DNA of 35,595 bases from Magnetococcales bacterium WMHbinv6 (GCA_002753135.1 PDZV01000038.1:4491-40085); one strand, 5' to 3'. Shown: positions 25,281 through 33,286, numbered from the stretch's first letter. Program-made: numbers and translations. Notes: a model not told the origin generated them from the letters alone.

Positions 25281-25300
25281 TGAGATAATCGGGTGGAAGA

Positions 25301-25331
25301 GCAAACCGTTGCCCAAGGCAATTCGGTTTGC
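25301..25331. repeat. hairpin directly before repeat copy 2
   Basis: GCAAACCG (25301-25308) pairs with CGGTTTGC (25324-25331). Inside it TTGCC pairs with GGCAA around CAA, leaving a two-base bulge: a 13-bp stem. It ends three bases before the palindromic element and may be its former target or a separate leader structure. Confidence 0.6.
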
Positions 25332-25333
25332 CG

Positions 25334-25495
25334 TAAGGAGCCTGGCGAAAATAACTCGTGCAGATTGCGCCGGATTTTTCTCCTCCTGTCAGGCGCAAAA
25401 ACGTGCGCATATTTTTAGTATGTAAACGTTTTTGCAACGACGCAGGAGGAGCAAAAGACAAGCAAGATCTCCAAGTTGTTTTTGTTAGGCTCCCA
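25334..25495 (+). repeat. 160-bp palindromic MITE-like element, copy 2
   Basis: Reverse-oriented copy of the element at 14292-14453. It opens with AAGGAGCCTGGCGAAAATAA and ends with the complementary GTTAGGCTCCC, keeping the internal AGGAGGAGC arm and the GCGCATA..TATG core. The copies differ at scattered positions, including three changes in the right terminal repeat, so neither is a very recent duplicate. It lies between a good promoter and the start codon of the cNMP-binding/receiver gene, where it would form a large hairpin in the leader RNA. Confidence 0.85.
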
Positions 25496-25539
25496 AGGTG
25501 GGTTTTCACGTTGGCATGGGTTGTGATACAGGTGTGGTG

Positions 25540-26544
25540 ATGGAACTGACAGAGTCGCGAGAATTGGGCAAACTTTACCGCAAGGGAGAGATTATTTTTA
25601 AACAGGGTGATCGGGCCGGTCGCTTTTTCAGCGTGCAAAAGGGGCGGGTGGTCATGAACCGCACCTCAGCGACTGGCAAACAGGTGCAAATGGAGATCGG
25701 AGCAGGAGAAATATTCGGTATCGCCTCGGTTTTCACCCAAAATCGGGAGCGGTTTGCCACCGCCACCGCCGCCGAAGATACGGTGGTGGTCGGCATCGAC
25801 GAAAAATGGTTTATCGCCCGGATCCATCAAGATCCCTCCATCGCCTTTCGCATCATTCGCCATCTCTCGCACCGTCTCTTTGAGATGGGCCAGGCCGACG
25901 AAAAAACCGCCCCGGAGACATCAACCCGGCCTCGTCGTCCCAGCAGCCTGCACGTGGCCTCCAATCTGGCCAGTGGTGCCTTGCATGTGCAGGATTTCAG
26001 TACCGGGTATCATATTCTGTTGCTGGAAGACGACATCATTTTTGCCGAAATTGTCCGCGCCTGGCTCGGCAAAGCGGATGCAAAACGCAAAGATGGCAGC
26101 CGTTTGCCAACCTATCGATTAACCCATGTCTCCAGCTTGGCAGAGGCCGATGCTCTGTTGCACGAAGTCGAGTTTGATCTGATCCTGATGGATCTGCACC
26201 TGCCAGACGGCCATGGATACGAAGAGACCTTTCTGCCTCTGCTTGCCCAAGCCAGGCAGACGCCGGTTATTGTCCTGACCTCCCTCGACGATGACCAAAC
26301 CGCCATCCAGGCCGTTGAAGAGGGGGCCGAAGATTATCTGGTGAAACAGCAATGCAACCGCAAAAGCGTGCTGCGCGCCATCCATTACGCCATCTCACGA
26401 CATAAAAAACGGCTGCCTGCACCATACCCCTCTGCCCCCCTCGATGACAGCGCAAGCCATGCGGAGTGGTCGGACATGCCCTATGTCGGTGCCTTGCGCA
26501 ACTGGTTACACCGCTATGTTCACACCCCGGCACTGCCACTTTGA
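25540..26544 (+). CDS. cyclic-nucleotide-binding domain fused to a receiver domain
   Basis: 334 residues. The N-terminal CRP-type cNMP-binding fold covers about 5-120 (GEIIFKQGDRAGRFFSVQKGRV, GEIFGIASVFTQNRERFATA, VVVGIDEKWF). A linker rich in Pro/Arg/Ser follows, then a receiver domain about 165-290 with acidic pocket EDD, phospho-acceptor Asp218 in LILMDLHLPD, Thr in VIVLTSLDD and Lys in DYLVKQQ. There is no DNA-binding domain: the short tail after the receiver (about 44 residues) has none. It should therefore relay a second-messenger or redox cue to a phosphorelay, possibly with an orphan hybrid kinase such as the one at 14457-16373 (inference). ATG 25540 follows AGGTGTGGTG; in-frame ATGs at 25516 and upstream are close to or within the repeat. 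Confidence 0.85.
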   Translation: MELTESRELGKLYRKGEIIFKQGDRAGRFFSVQKGRVVMNRTSATGKQVQMEIGAGEIFGIASVFTQNRERFATATAAEDTVVVGIDEKWFIARIHQDPSIAFRIIRHLSHRLFEMGQADEKTAPETSTRPRRPSSLHVASNLASGALHVQDFSTGYHILLLEDDIIFAEIVRAWLGKADAKRKDGSRLPTYRLTHVSSLAEADALLHEVEFDLILMDLHLPDGHGYEETFLPLLAQARQTPVIVLTSLDDDQTAIQAVEEGAEDYLVKQQCNRKSVLRAIHYAISRHKKRLPAPYPSAPLDDSASHAEWSDMPYVGALRNWLHRYVHTPALPL

Positions 26545-26553
26545 GCGCTGAGA

Positions 26554-26579
26554 CTGCCGCCAACAACGGTTGGCGGCAG
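26554..26579 (+). terminator. hairpin after cNMP/REC gene
   Basis: An 11-bp perfect stem (CTGCCGCCAAC 26554-26564, GTTGGCGGCAG 26569-26579) with the loop AACG begins ten bases after the stop codon. There is no T run, so it is either a weak terminator or a 3' stability hairpin. Confidence 0.6.
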
Positions 26580-26721
26580 CGCCCGAAACCTCCGCATCAC
26601 CGCGCCAAAAAAAATGCTGCCACACGACAGTGACAACCCTTTCCGTCGTCTATACAGGCAACAGAAGTCCAACCACGCACAGCGCGTGATTATCCGATCC
26701 CTTCTTTGCCCCTGAACGCCC

Positions 26722-26859
26722 ATGTATACACAGATCAAGCGGTTATTCATCCTGTTATCCCTGCTGGCAAGCCTGCTGCTCCTCTCTGGTTGCCATCACC
26801 TGTTCCATTGGCATGGACATGGACATGGTCATGGACACTCAGGTTACTACCGGCGCTGA
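26722..26859 (+). CDS. 45-residue His-Gly lipoprotein
   Basis: A very short gene. It starts ATG 26722 (MYTQIKRLFILLSLLASLLL), reaches a clean lipobox LLSGC (Cys24), and then has HHLFHWHGHGHGHGHSGYYRR before TGA 26857-26859. The mature lipopeptide is about 22 residues with eight histidines, mostly in HG repeats, which should bind Ni, Zn, Cu or Co. It is too short for usual gene-finding limits. The next gene starts 17 bases later on the same strand and also encodes a His-rich exported protein, so the two may form a metal-handling pair (inference). I see no convincing ribosome site just upstream, which is the main doubt. Confidence 0.65.
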   Translation: MYTQIKRLFILLSLLASLLLLSGCHHLFHWHGHGHGHGHSGYYRR

Positions 26860-26876
26860 CACCCTCTGAGGCCAAC

Positions 26877-27155
26877 ATGAAAAAATGGATTATCCTTCTG
26901 CTGCTGCCCTGCTTTGCTTTCTCTGCCACCGCCTTCAGCCACGAGGCGTACCGGGATCCTCATCGCCACCAGCGCAAACATCACCACAACCGGCATGGGC
27001 AGCAGCACTACCGTTTTGCCGAAGCGTTGCAAATTTTTCAAAGCAGACAGCCATGCCCCTCCACTGGGGCCAGTTATGGTGCCTGCCCCGGCTATATCAT
27101 CGTCAAACATGCACGAGCCAACCACCCTTCCAGCTTTCACTGGCAAGTGCGCTGA
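26877..27155 (+). CDS. small secreted His-rich protein, degenerate HNH-nuclease-like C-terminus
   Basis: 92 residues. Signal peptide about 1-21 (MKKWIILLLLPCFAFSATAF). The mature part begins HEAYRDPHRHQRKHHHNRHG (a His/Arg-rich linker) and ends FQSRQPCPSTGASYGACPGY followed by IIVKHARANHPSSFHWQVR. The end resembles the small exported HNH proteins whose hallmark is CP.TG...G.CPGYVVDH..PL..GG.D.P.NMQW. The two Cys motifs and the final HWQ are kept, but the catalytic DH has become VKH and the central PLACGG segment is gone. It is therefore likely a non-catalytic relative of that family. Start ATG 26877 immediately follows AGGCCAAC; an in-frame start at 26706 would bury the signal. It follows the His-Gly lipoprotein by 17 bases. 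Confidence 0.65.
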   Translation: MKKWIILLLLPCFAFSATAFSHEAYRDPHRHQRKHHHNRHGQQHYRFAEALQIFQSRQPCPSTGASYGACPGYIIVKHARANHPSSFHWQVR

Positions 27156-27225
27156 ACCGCTTGCACCTCCAGCAAAATTTTCGGTGGACGTCGGGCTGCG
27201 AATTGTCTAACGTAAACCAAGAGGG

Positions 27226-28071
27226 ATGGATAAACAGGGTAACTTTGCGGGGTCAATGGCGATGCGTTTGGCAACACTGGGCAACAATTGGACAATGGGC
27301 TTACTGACGGGCATGGCTTTGTCTTGGCCGACGCCGGGCCATACAGTAGGCATCGGTGACGTATTGAATCAAGTGGCACCCTTGGCCACGCAGGCGGCCC
27401 CAATACTGGGTGAAAAACGGTCCACAGGCAGTAGTGACATTGCCGGACTCTCCTCCGGTGAAATGAGCGGCGGATTGAAAGAGGCTTTGGGCCTCGGCGT
27501 CAAACAGGCCATTCGCACCCTGGGACGTCAGAACGGCTTTGCCGGCGATGCACAGGTCAGAATTCCGTTACCTCCGGTATTGCAGCCCATGGAATCGCTC
27601 TTGGGCATGGGCGCTGCCAAAGGATTACGAGATCAGTTTATCAGCACGCTCAATCAGGCAGCAGAAAAAGCCGTGCCAGTCACCGCAGATATTTTTGCCC
27701 GCTCGATCAAGGAGATGACGATCGAGGATGCCGCCGCCATTCTGCGTGGCCCAGACAATGCCGCCACCGAATATTTCCGCAAAACCAGTTCCAAAAGCCT
27801 GTTGACCGCCATTCGTCCGATCGTTGCCGAAAGCACCCAGGCCGTTGGCGTCACCTCATCCTATAAAACGCTGATGGGAGCCGTACCGAGCGGTGGCCTC
27901 TCCATGTTATCTGGCGTCACCGGAACAGATGCCACCGATTTGGATGGTTACGTAACCAGCAAAGCGGTTGATGGCATTTTCATCAAGCTGGCGGACGAAG
28001 AAAAAAATATTCGCGCCAATCCGGCAGCCCGCAGCAGCAGTTTATTGAAAAAGGTCTTTGGAACCCTGTAG
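27226..28071 (+). CDS. DUF4197 family protein, probably exported
   Basis: 281 residues from ATG 27226 (269 if ATG 27262 is used). The DUF4197 signature is clear: GGLKEALGLGVKQAIRTLGR, QVRIPLPPVLQP, INxAAExAvP-like LNQAAEKAVPVTADIF, IKEMTIEDAAAILRGPDNAA, TEYFRKTSS and the C-terminal YVTSKAVDGIFIKLADEEKN ending LLKKVFGTL. The family is of unknown function and usually has a signal peptide; here the hydrophobic stretch about 21-40 would serve. The start is uncertain: AGAGGG touches ATG 27226 with no spacer, while GCGGGG lies 3-9 bases before ATGs 27256 and 27262. It lies 70 bases after the HNH-like gene on the same strand. Confidence 0.85.
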   Translation: MDKQGNFAGSMAMRLATLGNNWTMGLLTGMALSWPTPGHTVGIGDVLNQVAPLATQAAPILGEKRSTGSSDIAGLSSGEMSGGLKEALGLGVKQAIRTLGRQNGFAGDAQVRIPLPPVLQPMESLLGMGAAKGLRDQFISTLNQAAEKAVPVTADIFARSIKEMTIEDAAAILRGPDNAATEYFRKTSSKSLLTAIRPIVAESTQAVGVTSSYKTLMGAVPSGGLSMLSGVTGTDATDLDGYVTSKAVDGIFIKLADEEKNIRANPAARSSSLLKKVFGTL

Positions 28072-28091
28072 AGAGGGGGGCTGACGCCTGA

Positions 28092-28225
28092 ATGGCACAC
28101 TGGAACACTGTCGTTGCATGCAGTCAGCGAGTGAGGAACAGGCCGCAAAGGAAAGAACGACGCAAGAGAATCACGCACCACCCGCGTAGCGGGTGGTTTG
28201 ATGAAGGCCCCTTCAGGGGCCTTTT
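28092..28225 (+). other. structured intergenic element ending in two strong hairpins (possible ncRNA or mobile-element end)
   Basis: About 130 bases with no supported gene. The right part has ACCACCCGC-GTA-GCGGGTGGT (28177-28197), a perfect 9-bp hairpin with a 3-base loop. Six bases later comes AAGGCCCC-TTCA-GGGGCCTT (28204-28223) with a short T run, which can terminate the DUF4197 transcript. Before them is a purine-rich stretch (GAGTGAGGAACAGGCCGCAA). The order of purine-rich single strand, GC hairpin and terminator hairpin looks more like a folded RNA or an insertion-element end than a plain terminator. I cannot assign it to a named RNA family. Confidence 0.45.
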
Positions 28226-28348
28226 CCCTTATGAAGGAGGTGTGCTGGTTCAGCGTGAATATGACCGTGTTTGCCAGTCATTATCGCCTTCTTGCCGTAT
28301 CCACCATTCAGACAGTGCAGCCAAGATGCTAAAAATATTGAACAGGCC

Positions 28349-29260
28349 CTATAACGGCTTGGTCAGGGTCACCGTCAGCATATTTCCTTCCGCACTGTCT
28401 CGGGCACCGAACTCGGTCGTACCCCGGATCGAAATCGAGCTGCCAATGGCGGGAACAGCAACCACCACCTCTGGACCAATGCCAAAAACCCGGTCATGCA
28501 CGCTGGGGTTGGTGGCATCTTTACCCCGGTCGTCGCTCATCTGCCATTGGGCATAGCCGGCAACACCCACTTCAAAGGTGTCATTGAGCTTCTTGCCTAC
28601 CCCCACTTCAAAGTGGAAATCATCCCCTTTGCGCAGATCCCGTTGTTCCTGGTTGCCGTGTATTTCGTAACGCGACAAAAGAGAAGCTGAAAGCGTTTTG
28701 CCGGGATCAAAATACCAGGTTCCACCCAAGGTATACATCAGGCTGTAATAGCCCTTGCCCGCTGAAGAGGGATCCGTGCGATCAAATTCTCCCGTGGGAA
28801 AATAGACACCCAAAGCGGTTGCCGCATCCCAACTTTGGCCATGCCAGGAAAGCACCACCGGTTCAAGCAGCACATCGCCAATCCCAAGGCTGCTGAAATG
28901 CAGTTCGGTCGCACCAGGCCGCAGGCTCAGGTTGGTGTTGACCAAAGGAATAATCGCATCCATGCCAAAATCGGCACCAAGAAATTTTTTATCGGTAATC
29001 CAGATCAGGCGGTTGACCGTGGCAAAAACGTCGAGATCAAAATGATTCGCCACTTTATTGCCTGACTTGTCCTTAAAAGAATCTGCCTGATAAAACAAAT
29101 TATACCAGCGCCAATAAACGCCAGGCGGCGGCAGGCTGGCCGCTTTGATCCCTTCCACACCATTGACATAGTGCCCGTCGGCATGAACTGTGGCAGACAT
29201 GGCAACAAAAGAGGCCCCCATACAGAGCGAAGAAATCAACGAACCCGTCCGATGCATCAT
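28349..29260 (-). CDS. outer-membrane beta-barrel of the Phenol_MetA_deg type
   Basis: 303 residues with a signal peptide (about 1-26, ending TVHADG). The mature N-terminus HYVNGVEGIKAASLPPPGVY, followed by WRWYNLFYQADSFKD, is typical of proteins annotated as MetA-pathway phenol-degradation-like transporters. Repeated amphipathic strands (FHFEVGVGKKLNDTFEVGVA, GDVLLEPVVLSW, SISIRGTTEFGAR) indicate a beta-barrel. No aromatic degradation gene is near, so transport of phenolics is only the family label; diffusion of some hydrophobic compound is as far as I would go. ATG 29260 is chosen for GGGAG about nine bases upstream; ATG 29257 is adjacent. An in-frame start at 29299 adds a non-signal leader. 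Confidence 0.85.
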   Translation of the reverse strand: MMHRTGSLISSLCMGASFVAMSATVHADGHYVNGVEGIKAASLPPPGVYWRWYNLFYQADSFKDKSGNKVANHFDLDVFATVNRLIWITDKKFLGADFGMDAIIPLVNTNLSLRPGATELHFSSLGIGDVLLEPVVLSWHGQSWDAATALGVYFPTGEFDRTDPSSAGKGYYSLMYTLGGTWYFDPGKTLSASLLSRYEIHGNQEQRDLRKGDDFHFEVGVGKKLNDTFEVGVAGYAQWQMSDDRGKDATNPSVHDRVFGIGPEVVVAVPAIGSSISIRGTTEFGARDSAEGNMLTVTLTKPL

Positions 29261-29614
29261 ACCGATAATCTCCCTTGATGAAATCACAAACCAGCTCAAT
29301 CAATCTGTAAACCTACCCCTCTGATTTGAAGCTATGTGAAGTTGATTGCATCGTCAAGGCTTAACGCCTTCACAACAGCGTCTGTTTTTGCCAAATGTGA
29401 TAAAAAAACAATATTATCAACTCATTAGAGCACACGAAAGAACAACAACCACTGATAATTCTGCTTGTACCATACCATTTCCGCAACCCATAACCACCAT
29501 AATAAGATGTGCATTTACCCCCTGAATTGGATCGAAACAATAGAAAAACAGCCAGTTCACACATCGTTCTGCCATGCCGATATAGCAGTTTTTACCAACA
29601 ACTCCTGCAACCGA
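29261..29614. other. 354-base AT-rich gap without a supported gene
   Basis: This lies between the outer-membrane protein start and the end of the broken Rpn gene. It contains one hairpin, GTCAAGGC-TTAAC-GCCTTCAC (29353-29373, one mismatch), and AT-rich sequence near 29400-29420. The GC content drops visibly compared with both sides. Short open frames on either strand lack ribosome sites and domains. Confidence 0.4.
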
Positions 29615-30687
29615 TCAGGATGGATCGGCAAACACCTCCTCCAGGGTCGTAACCTCCAGCACGCGCAGGCTCCATGTTTCCAGCGTCAATGAGTCGGCAG
29701 CGCTAATTTTCTGGACAGCCCAGCTTGGAAGATCAGCAAAACGGCGTTCCAGCAGGCGCATCAGAAGTTGAGCCTCTCCCTCCTGACGCCCCTCCAGACG
29801 ACCCTCCTGACGACCCTCCTGACGGCCTATAGCGATCCATTCCGGTTTGTTTTTGGCCAAAATTTCCTGGGCAAATTGTGACATCATTTCGGTTTCCTCC
29901 TGAGGTTTGACGCGGCTAATGATCAACCGTACATGCTCTTCTTGTAGACAAGAGAAGGTGGTCAAAAGGTAAAGGACAATCGACACAAACAGATCAGGCA
30001 CTTCCATCAAGGCGAGGATGATCTCTTCCAGGGCCTCCATCTGTGCTTCTGGATCGCGGGTACCATATTTCAAGGCCAACAATCCAGCATACAAACGGGC
30101 TTCTTTGGCCAACATCGGGTTCGGAATCTCACCCAAATCAACGACCGGAAAACGAACGTTGACCAACCATGGCACAACAGCCTTGTCCGCATCGATCAGG
30201 GCCAGCAATTCGTTGGCAAAACACCATCTCTCTTTGCCGTGGTAGAGCAACAATGGCACGACTGCGGGCAACTTCTGCCAGCTTTCGTTTTCGCGGACTT
30301 TCTGCTCCATAAAAGCATACAGACCACGGAAAAGCTGCCAAGCCACTTTATGATCGGCATAGCTTTTGTGTTCGATCAGAAAGTAGAGCAAAAGCGTTTT
30401 TCCGCTGGCTGTCTTGGCCTCAAACAACCGATCCGAATAGCTGGCGCGCAAATGCTCCTCTACAAAGCTCCCCTCCACCAGTTGCGGCGGTTGCGCTGCG
30501 CAAGGCGTCAATGGCGTGATTGTCGCGATCTTCCTACAAAGCTCCCCTCCACCAGTTGCGGCGGTTGCGCTGCCAACAACCGGGAGATCTCTGGCGGCAG
30601 ATACTCCCGTAGAAAGGCCCCTGCTGTCTCCGGGCAAGAGAGAAGGGCCTTGAACAGGCGATCATGCGGTTGGAAAATTTCGCTCAT
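29615..30687 (-). pseudogene. Rpn/YhgA-type recombination-promoting nuclease, frameshifted by a 74-bp insertion
   Basis: PD-(D/E)XK nuclease of the Rpn family in two frames. From ATG 30687 it reads MSEIFQPHDRLFKALLSCPE, then GAFLREYLPPEISRLLAAQP and LVEGSFV, and then GRSRQSRH and a stop. The second frame contains the same LVEGSFV again and continues EEHLRASYSDRLFEAKTASG, LLLYFLIEHKSYADHKVAWQ to LEEVFADPS. Between the two LVEGSFV copies lie 74 extra bases: a 40-bp direct repeat (30460-30499 and 30534-30573) plus 34 unique bases. Removing 74 bases restores one continuous protein. The Asp of SYSDRL and Glu/Lys of LIEHKS are the likely active site. The tail has four GRxEG units (29779-29828) and a DUF4351-like end. 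No clear ribosome site precedes the start. Confidence 0.85.
30460..30573. repeat. 40-bp direct repeat inside the broken Rpn gene
   Basis: Two identical 40-base copies (30460-30499, 30534-30573) separated by 34 bases that have no visible source nearby. Since 74 is not a multiple of three, this is the event that breaks the frame. It is not a plain tandem duplication, because the 34-base part occurs once. Confidence 0.9.
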
Positions 30688-30855
30688 AAGGAGAGCATAT
30701 CAGCTTCGTGTACACAAGTCATTACTCATATTCCACTTACTTGGTATCCCCTTTACTGACCCGATCGCATCGGGTAAACCAGGAATCCAGCAGCAGAGTC
30801 ACCTGATTGAAGATGCCGCGCGTGGCGCATATGATAGCATCATGTATCCTCGCTT

Positions 30856-32529
30856 TTATTTCTGAGCGGTTAGAGGCTTTGCCCCTCCTTTGCGCTGCCT
30901 GGGCAGGCGAGCGGGCCGCAAAGGTGCCGCCAGAAGTGTTGGCGATGCCTGCTGACGGCGCGTGGCAGGCGCGTCTGGACCAGCCAGACGCGCCTTCGTC
31001 TGAACCGCTTGTGGTTTGGGTTGTGGGATGTGCCGGGTGGCGGTTGGAAGGCTACTGGATGCCTGCTGACGGCGAACGGCAGAAGCGTCTGGAGCAGCCA
31101 GACGTGCCTTCGCCTGAACCGCTTGTGGTTTGGGTTGTGGGGTGTGCCGGGTGGCGGCTGGAAAGCTACTGGATGCCTGCTGACGGCGCGTGGCAGGCGC
31201 GTCTGGACCAGCTAGAGGTGGCTTCGTCTGAACCTCTTGCGGTTTGGGTTGTGGGGTGCGCCGGGTGGCGGTCGGAAGGCTACAGGTTACCGGTTCGGCA
31301 GCACCAACCGTTGCAGGCGGTTTGGCTGTCTTGGACTTGGCCTTGCCTTTGGTTGGTGTCGGACCGGACTTTGCGGGCAGGGCTTCCGCAGCGCCAGAAT
31401 GATAGGGGTGTTCCGCATCAATGCGCACGGAACAGCGGATGGTCCGCTCGATATCGCGCAAAAATCCCCGCTCGCTGGTGTCGCAGAAGGAGATGGCCAT
31501 GCCATCCCGACCAGCCCTGGCAGTACGCCCGATGCGATGCACGTAACTCTCCGGTTCATTGGGCAGATCAAAGTTGATCACATGGCTGACGCCAGGCACA
31601 TCCAACCCTCGGGCGGCGATATCGGTCGCCACCAAAACGCGGAGACGACCATTCCGAAAGCCATTGAGGGCAGCTTCCCGGGCGTTTTGCGACTTGTTAC
31701 CGTGGATTGCCGACACCTCCACCCCGGCGGCTCCCAGGGTATCGGCCAAACGGTCGGCACCATGTTTGGTCCGGGTAAAAACCAGGGCCTGCCGAACTGT
31801 CTGGTTTTGCAGAACATCTTTCAAAAGAAGAATTTTATGCCCCTTCTCCACCAGATACACCTTCTGTTCGACGCGATCAACGGTGGTAGAGGTGGGCGCA
31901 ACCTCGACCCGCACCGGATTCTGCAGCAGGCTTTCGGCTAAGGAGGCGATCTCCTTGGGCATGGTAGCGGAAAACAACAGAGTCTGCCGGGTTGGCGGCA
32001 GTTTGGCGATCACTTTGTGAATATCGTGGATAAACCCCATATCCAGCATACGGTCGGCTTCATCGAGAACGAAAACTTCCAACCGCTCCAGAGAGATGAC
32101 ACCCTGCCCCATCAGGTCAAGCAGTCGACCAGGCGTGGCAACCAGGAGATCGACCCCTCGCACCATGGCACGAACCTGGCTGTGTTGGTTGACACCACCA
32201 AAGACCAGTGCGCGGGAAAGCTGCATTCTGGCACCGTAGGCAGCAAAGCTCGCATCAATCTGCGAGGCGAGTTCCCGGGTAGGGGCCAAGATGAGTGCCC
32301 GGGCATGCCCAGGCCGGGAGCGCGCCTGTCGTCGTCCCAGGCGATCGAGAATCGGCAAAGCGAACGCGGCGGTTTTACCGGTACCGGTCTGGGCGATACC
32401 CAACAGGTCCCGTCCAGATTGCAAATGGGGGATGGCTTGGGCCTGGATCGGTGTTGGTTGCGTGTAACCGGCATGGTGCAAAGCGGAGAGAATGGGGGAG
32501 AGCAGATTCAGTGCAGCAAAATCAGTCAT
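30856..32529 (-). CDS. DEAD-box ATP-dependent RNA helicase (RhlE-like) with repeated tail
   Basis: 557 residues. Core: Q motif [10 protein letters not shown] (about 25-34), Walker A AQTGTGKT (46-53), Ia APTRELA, DEAD (156-159), SAT motif in LFSATMP, and the C-terminal RecA-like lobe with [20 protein letters not shown] and [10 protein letters not shown]. It unwinds RNA duplexes in ribosome assembly or mRNA decay; the sequence is most like RhlE. After about residue 385 the tail is basic and Pro/Gln-rich and contains three 38-residue repeats ([18 protein letters not shown] type). Start ATG 32529 is set by [10 protein letters not shown], the usual RhlE N-terminus; the ribosome site (AGG, about 14 bases upstream) is weak. 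It lies alone between a broken nuclease gene and IS remnants. Confidence 0.93.
   Translation of the reverse strand: MTDFAALNLLSPILSALHHAGYTQPTPIQAQAIPHLQSGRDLLGIAQTGTGKTAAFALPILDRLGRRQARSRPGHARALILAPTRELASQIDASFAAYGARMQLSRALVFGGVNQHSQVRAMVRGVDLLVATPGRLLDLMGQGVISLERLEVFVLDEADRMLDMGFIHDIHKVIAKLPPTRQTLLFSATMPKEIASLAESLLQNPVRVEVAPTSTTVDRVEQKVYLVEKGHKILLLKDVLQNQTVRQALVFTRTKHGADRLADTLGAAGVEVSAIHGNKSQNAREAALNGFRNGRLRVLVATDIAARGLDVPGVSHVINFDLPNEPESYVHRIGRTARAGRDGMAISFCDTSERGFLRDIERTIRCSVRIDAEHPYHSGAAEALPAKSGPTPTKGKAKSKTAKPPATVGAAEPVTCSLPTATRRTPQPKPQEVQTKPPLAGPDAPATRRQQASSSFPAATRHTPQPKPQAVQAKARLAAPDASAVRRQQASSSLPTATRHIPQPKPQAVQTKARLAGPDAPATRRQQASPTLLAAPLRPARLPRQRKGGAKPLTAQK
30940..31281 (-). repeat. 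three 114-bp tandem repeats encoding the helicase tail
   Basis: The block GCTGACGGCG recurs at 30951, 31065 and 31179, giving a period of exactly 114 bases (38 codons) and three copies with scattered differences. The boundaries are approximate. The copies encode the basic PQPKPQAVQ...[10 protein letters not shown] unit. The multiple-of-three period keeps the frame, so copy number could vary without breaking the protein. Confidence 0.9.
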
Positions 32530-32672
32530 TAAAAAGAGGTAACCTTTCAGAAAAGGCGGATCGCCGGCCATATTGCTAGCGAATGCTACCGTCTTTTCCG
32601 CCAAGGATGATTATCAACAAGCGCATTCTGCGACCGATCATGGGGCGATTGCCTGCAAGAGTCAAGCCCTAA

Positions 32673-32891
32673 CAACAAACCTCACATCAGTCAAGACATT
32701 ACAACTGGTTTACAGACGATGCGCCTGCGGCTCACTTTGAGCTGTTACCAAGCAAGTGTTGGATGGCCGACATATTCGATTATGCGCTTTATGGGCACGA
32801 TTGCTTCACCAATACATGGCAGATCGAAAGAGGCAAGGTCAATGCGCGTATCCATGGTTTCAATATACCAGAAATCCGCAACAAATACTAG
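32673..32891 (+). pseudogene. orphan coding fragment, family not recognised
   Basis: A frame open from the TAA at 32670 to TAG 32889-32891 encodes WFTDDAPAAHFELLPSKCWM, then ADIFDYALYGHDCFTNTWQI and ERGKVNARIHGFNIPEIRNK Y. The composition (aromatic-rich, balanced charge, no low complexity) looks like real protein, but there is no start codon near its 5' end, the only Met is in the middle, and no ribosome site is present. It ends one base from the stop of the opposite-strand IS66 tnpB, as if the insertion sequence or a deletion removed its neighbour. I take it as the 3' part of a truncated gene; I do not know its family. Confidence 0.4.
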
Positions 32892-33247
32892 GAAATACCT
32901 GAATATTGCAACGATTTATGCGGTTTGAAACGGGCAATATCGTAGCCATCCAAGAGCCAGTTGAGTTGCTGTCCCGTGATGACTTCCACCCTGGAATCCA
33001 TACGGCGCAGCCAGTGAAAACGATCCTGCTCAAGCCGTTTCTGCCAGAGGCAAAAGCCATTACGCTCCCAGCAGAGGATTTTGACCTGGTCCCGACGCCG
33101 GTTGCTGAACACATACAGCGCTGTCGCAAAGGGATTCAAACTCAACTCCCTCTCGATCATGGCGGCAAGCCCGTTGATTCCCTTGCGGAAGTCGATGGGT
33201 TCGAGACAGACATATACCTCCAGCAGATCTGCGGAAGGCCGCATCAT
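32888..33247 (-). mobile_element. tnpB: orphan IS66-family accessory protein TnpB
   Basis: 119-residue IS66 Orf2/TnpB, complete: VYVCLEPIDFRKGINGLAAM, LNPFATALYVFSNRRRDQVK, ILCWERNGFCLWQKRLEQDR FHW, and the C-terminal LLDGYDIARFKPHKSLQYS. IS66 elements normally carry tnpA, tnpB and the transposase tnpC in that order; here tnpC should follow at lower coordinates but unrelated sequence begins at the stop codon. Upstream only a few codons (SRMAASLP and a stop) might be the end of tnpA. The element is therefore a remnant that cannot move itself. TnpB is needed for IS66 transposition, but its exact role is not settled. Starts ATG 33247, followed by another ATG. Confidence 0.88.
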
Positions 33248-33286
33248 GGCAGTGATGCCGCCATGCGTGACTGCGGAAGGCTGCGG

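Noticed and set aside
29779-31281. CRISPR array
   Set aside because: The repeats here are coding, in frame and without unique spacers of constant length; no cas gene is present.
30807-31577. Plus-strand frame with repeated [11 protein letters not shown] segments
   Set aside because: It is the antisense of the helicase tail repeats, so the repetition is inherited from the real gene.
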